In this document: one piece after another, positions 62,885 to 64,000 of the stretch
Layout of the letters: every line of letters begins with the position of its first letter
Position numbering within the stretch: position 1 is the first letter of the stretch
DNA from: JAENWD01 sp963796915
Lineage (GTDB): Bacteria; Acidobacteriota; Vicinamibacteria; Vicinamibacterales; JAENWD01
Length of the DNA stretch: 64,000 bases
Assembly: GCA_963796915.1 (NCBI GenBank)
Contig: CAWCNI010000002.1
Span: forward strand, 1,178,001 to 1,242,000
Direction: 5' to 3'
Made by a program: the position numbers and the translations under genes
The notes under the pieces: model-generated
Told to the model about the DNA's origin: nothing
The model's input: the letters and a program-made list of their open reading frames with translations, nothing else
Database searches by the model: none

Positions 62885-64000
62885 GTGATCGGGACCAGGC
62901 TGGGGCAGTACCAGATCATCGGGCTACTTGGCGCCGGGGGCATGGGTGAGGTCTATCGTGCGACCGACTCCAAGCTGGGGCGCGCCGTGGCCATCAAGGT
63001 CCTGCCGGCGCGCATCGCCGCGGACGAACCGTCACGAGCGCGATTCGAACGCGAGGCCCGTGCGGTCGCGGCTTTGTCTCATCCCAACATCCTCTCCATT
63101 CACGATTTCGGGCAGCACGAGGGCACCGCGTACGCCGTCATGGAGCTGCTCGAGGGCGAGACGCTCCGCGCGCGCCTGGACCAGGGCGCCTTGCCAATCC
63201 GGAAGGTCCTGCAGATCGGCGCGGAGATCGCGGATGGCCTGGCCGCCGCGCACGAGAAAGGCATCGTCCATCGCGATCTGAAACCGGAGAACGTCTTTCT
63301 CACCCCGGATGGCCGCGTGAAGATCCTGGACTTCGGTCTCGCACGCCAGGCTGCCGCAGGCTTCAGCGACGAGACATCCGACGGCCGCCCGGCGATCGGC
63401 GCGACGGATCCCGGGACTGTCATGGGCACCGTCGGCTACATGGCGCCAGAGCAGGTGACCGGCCATGTCGCCGACGCGCGTGCCGACATCTTCGCGCTCG
63501 GCTGCGTGCTCTACGAGATGGCCTCCGGCCGTCGCGCCTTCTCGCGCGCAACAGTGCCGGAGACGATGACCGCGATTCTGCGGGAGGAGCCGGCCGCCGA
63601 TTCTGACAGCGTGTCGCGCCCTGCGGCGTTCGACAGCGTCGTGCATCGTTGTCTCGAGAAAAAGCCCAGCGAGCGTTTCCAGTCGGCACGCGATCTCGCG
63701 TTTGCCCTGCGTTCAATCGCCGGCGCCACATCGTCTGGCGAACGGTCCGTGACCGGTGTGCTGCCGGTCACGGCGAGCGTTCCGTGGCGCTCCCGTGCGT
63801 TGAAGATCGCCGGGGCCACGGCGGCGGCGATAGCGCTGGTGATCGCCGGCCGTCAGACGGCGTCACGAGGCACGATGGCGCCGGCCGGCGGGCCGGTGTT
63901 CGCGTCGTTCGACAAGGTCACCGATGAACCGGGCGTCGAAACCACCCCCTGCCTCAGCCCCGACGGCAAGTCCGTCGTCTACGCCAAGACCATCGGCGCT
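62885..64000 (+). CDS. Ser/Thr protein kinase with PD40 tail, cut by window edge
   Basis: Hanks-type kinase from GTG 62885 (GGAGG upstream). P-loop GAGGMGEVY (16-24), Lys38 (AIKVLPA), catalytic HRDLKPEN (Asp131), DFGLA (149-153) and APEQV (187-191) are intact. A membrane helix follows near residue 305-320 (IAGATAAAIALVIAGR). The extracytoplasmic part begins with a PD40/TolB propeller blade (TPCLSPDGKSVVYAK) and runs off the window. This architecture is very common in Acidobacteriota. No partner gene is visible. Confidence 0.95.
   Translation, partial: MIGTRLGQYQIIGLLGAGGMGEVYRATDSKLGRAVAIKVLPARIAADEPSRARFEREARAVAALSHPNILSIHDFGQHEGTAYAVMELLEGETLRARLDQGALPIRKVLQIGAEIADGLAAAHEKGIVHRDLKPENVFLTPDGRVKILDFGLARQAAAGFSDETSDGRPAIGATDPGTVMGTVGYMAPEQVTGHVADARADIFALGCVLYEMASGRRAFSRATVPETMTAILREEPAADSDSVSRPAAFDSVVHRCLEKKPSERFQSARDLAFALRSIAGATSSGERSVTGVLPVTASVPWRSRALKIAGATAAAIALVIAGRQTASRGTMAPAGGPVFASFDKVTDEPGVETTPCLSPDGKSVVYAKTIGA

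Overview
The window is GC-rich DNA (judged by eye) from a Gram-negative-type bacterium. The envelope content (porins, a NodT-type outer-membrane lipoprotein, an Oar-like TonB receptor with an N-terminal carboxypeptidase-regulatory domain), the PD40-type Ser/Thr kinase at the right end, the DUF3300/DUF2950 pair, the many -24/-12 promoters and the many proteins of unknown function fit Acidobacteriota, most likely a Vicinamibacteria-like lineage. That placement is inference from gene content; no rRNA or marker gene is present. No tRNA, rRNA, insertion sequence, prophage or CRISPR array was seen.

Layout. 1-6607 (minus) is an operon for periplasmic asparagine/glutamine use: DUF3011 porin, exported amidohydrolase, DcaP-like porin, glutaminase, asparaginase and the start of an AspT-type aspartate/alanine antiporter. 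7165-10038 (plus) holds an LPxTG-tailed exported protein, DUF502, SYLF and AqpZ. 10082-13021 (minus) encodes an exported protein with an internal duplication and a DUF481 barrel; 13404-14813 is a DUF2254 membrane protein. 14827-20893 (minus) is an operon of a TonB-dependent receptor, a hybrid-sensor histidine kinase and two response regulators. 21006-23256 (plus) has an AraC-type DNA-binding protein, a sensorless sigma-54 activator and a beta-carbonic anhydrase. 23418-26810 (minus) is ackA, a phosphotransacetylase and an MFS transporter.

27320-32227 (plus) has an ABM-fold protein, DUF3300, DUF2950, a VIT-like membrane protein and an MscS channel. 32246-36326 (minus) is a DUF3302/HlyD/NodT export set and a DUF4136 lipoprotein. 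36631-40585 (plus) is a large YNPRTGTY-repeat exported protein and a ClC channel. 40589-45152 has DUF2182, DUF899, a TPR/winged-helix regulator and two beta-propellers. 45260-50764 looks like a small biosynthetic locus: methyltransferase and GNAT on one strand, and KASIII, ACP, ACP-LnmK fusion and an FMN oxidase on the other. 50844-58738 mixes stress and housekeeping genes (peroxiredoxin, DUF3553/GIY-YIG-like, GH127, lipoprotein, dienelactone hydrolase, ankyrin protein, YaeQ). 58826-61299 pairs a 47-cysteine secreted protein with a MauE/double-thioredoxin membrane protein. The window ends with two small soluble proteins and a Ser/Thr kinase cut by the window edge.

Two features run across the window. 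First, a palindromic element with core CTCCGG-CATT-CCGGAG occurs in most 5' intergenic regions, usually 35-130 bp upstream of a sequence matching the sigma-54 -24/-12 consensus. Together with the sigma-54 activator at 21470 this suggests an envelope/nitrogen regulon. Second, seven genes are split by single-base insertions, losses or a stop codon, and two more have a damaged start or tail. Each repairs to a normal family member with a one-base change, which points to residual consensus errors or recent decay; coordinates are given for the repaired genes.
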